Shown: piece by piece, positions 61,821-63,005 of the stretch
Numbering within the stretch: position 1 is the stretch's first letter
Layout of the letters: every line of letters starts with the position of its first letter
Assembly (NCBI GenBank): GCA_016748015.1
Contig: JAAOMT010000690.1
Span: 50,554 to 113,558, forward strand
Length of the DNA stretch: 63,005 nt
DNA from: Geosiphon pyriformis
Taxonomy: Eukaryota > Glomeromycota > Glomeromycetes > Archaeosporales > Geosiphonaceae
Direction: 5' to 3'
The notes under the pieces: generated by a model
The model's database searches: none
Seen by the model: only the letters and a program-made list of their open reading frames with translations
What the model was told of the DNA's origin: nothing
Made by a program: the position numbers and the translations under genes

Positions 61821-62689
61821 AATATGGCAGAAGAAGAAATTGTTGGCCAAGGAGAAATTATCTCAACTGGTCAAGCTATTTTTATTCTACCATATAGCCA
61901 GTACATGCTAGCAATAGAAAGGAAGAAAAAGGAGCAAGAACAGATTTTTGAAGCTGAAGCAAACCTTTGTGAATCAGGAGAGATTGGACTGATCAATCTC
62001 CACATACCAGCCAAAAGCTATAGCCACATAAAAATTTCGATCTACAACAACACTGGCAAAGTCATCAACATACCAAAAGGAACTACTATTGGATATTTAA
62101 CCACAGAAATAGAAGACCAACCACCAAACCCCATTTCAGACTTTCCACAACTTTGTGGATATGTCAACATTACATCACAAACAATTTATGGACGAGACAA
62201 ATGTTATTTGCTCTAACCAAAACAATTAGAACAAATAAACATGGGAAACTTAGATCCACTTCAACATATGCAGCTCAAGATGTTGCTCAACAATTTCAAT
62301 AATATCTTTGCCAGCAAAAACAAGTTTGGCCAAACTAACATCATCCAGCATCAGATCAAGACTGGAGATACAATGCCCATTAAACAAAGAGCATACAGAG
62401 TGCCACCAGCCAGCCATGAGATCATTCATCAAGAAATAAACCAAATGCTTGATAACGGATTAATTCAGCCATCAATGAGCCCATGGTCATCACCAGTAGT
62501 ACTTGTCCATAAGAAGAATAGAAAAATCTGATTTTGTGTAGACTACAGAAAACTTAATAGTGTAACACGTGGAGACAGCTATCTAACTCCATAGATACAA
62601 GAACTATTCAATGCTTTTGGTGGGAACAAATGGTTCTCAACATTAGACTTGGACAGTGGTTACTGGCAAGTAGCCATGAATTCAGCTGA
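61821..62689 (+). pseudogene. Element C spacer and reverse transcriptase start, cut by element E
   Basis: After the dUTPase come EIGLINLHIPAKSYSHIKISI and GTTIGYLTTEIED, then the RT: NIIQHQIKTGDTMPIKQRAY, NGLIQPSMSPWSSPVVLVHKK, FCVDYRKLNSVT, FSTLDLDSGYWQVAMNSA. The frame ends where a TGTTACAG terminus begins at 62690. Stops at 62214-62216, 62529-62531 and 62593-62595. Confidence 0.88.
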
Positions 62690-63005
62690 TGTTACAGTTT
62701 AAGAATTTAGCAAAAAGAATCATAAAAATAATACAAACTATTCAATCATAATATAGCACAGTAATAATCTTAGAAAGGTAATGATTAACATAGTAGCAAA
62801 CACCATCTTGCGATAGTGGCAAGCACCAGTTCACAATAGCAGCCAACACCAACTGGTGATAGCAGCAAACACCAGGTTGAAATATCAAAAAGAAAGTATT
62901 TTCTCGTAGAACTACAAACATGTATATATACAGTAGTTTTAATATTGGGAAATAATCAATCAAGTAATAAAAATCATAACTTATCAAGCAACAGATCCAA
63001 TTTTA
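62690..63005 (+). mobile_element. Partial LTR of element E, nested in element C, runs off the window
   Basis: It starts TGTTACAGTTT in the middle of the C reverse transcriptase. Four 23-bp tandem units (GCAGCAAACACCA-like) at 62793-62884 lie upstream of a TATA-like TATATATAC at 62922-62930. Left flank 4-mer CTGA. Family not related to the other LTRs by eye. Confidence 0.65.
62793..62884 (+). repeat. Four tandem 23-bp repeats in the U3 of element E
   Basis: Each unit has the form GYRGCMARCACCA plus ten variable bases ending ATA. They sit about 40 bp upstream of the TATA box, as the unrelated repeat arrays do in the other LTR families of this window. Confidence 0.75.

Overview
The window looks like nuclear DNA of a filamentous fungus, most likely an arbuscular mycorrhizal fungus (Glomeromycotina). 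The support is an AT-rich sequence, compact genes with many short introns, fungal-type mitochondrial genes, and a heavy load of LINE and Ty3/Gypsy elements whose peptides resemble those I know from Rhizophagus and Gigaspora genomes. The lineage call comes from recall, not a search. The nuclear genes read in the standard code.

Layout. (1) 1-2475: a forkhead transcription-factor gene with poly-Gln and poly-Asn tracts and one intron inside the DNA-binding domain. (2) 2476-12382: almost 10 kb in which I find no gene; it holds a (TTA)n microsatellite and a ~1.8 kb block of extreme AT content. (3) 12383-18754: a dense block of five genes: ATP synthase subunit k (two exons, below the size of most ORF scans), TAP42/IGBP1 (minus strand, eight exons, one GC-AG intron), an alpha-proteobacterial-type NDUFA9-like protein (seven exons), a HIG1/Rcf1 protein (minus strand) and an RCC1-repeat protein (seven exons). 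Three of the five belong to oxidative phosphorylation, and two divergent pairs share promoters of 234 and 176 bp.

(4) 18755-63005: a graveyard of nested transposons. Decayed minus-strand LINEs lie at 19.7-24.7 kb, at 24.7-26.2 plus 33.1-34.8 kb, and at 34.8-36.9 plus 41.9-44.9 kb. The second is split by an unusual LTR concatemer (four LTRs and three internally deleted bodies sharing LTRs, one target duplication, 26231-33124). The third is split by an LTR (36859-41921) that itself holds a pogo/Tigger-like DNA transposon (37484-41749) with a decayed transposase and a second, opposite ORF. From 44.9 kb a Gypsy element V (LTR plus gag start) is interrupted by Gypsy element C (46265 onward). C is interrupted in its protease region by a 10.2 kb Gypsy element D (49786-59998, two LTRs) and again in its reverse transcriptase by the LTR of element E (62690 to the window end).

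Elements C and D each encode, in order, gag, protease, a Cys-rich linker, a dUTPase domain and reverse transcriptase; in D this continues through RNase H and integrase to an extra intact 225-codon ORF whose end lies in the 3' LTR. Almost all inactivating changes are C-to-T or G-to-A. My hand alignment of D's two LTRs gives about 53 transitions and no transversions, and catalytic Asp codons have become Asn in LINE, Gypsy and Tigger elements alike. This suggests cytosine deamination aimed at repeats. A 20-N gap at 51065-51084 is flanked by an exact 319-bp duplication, which is probably an assembly artefact.
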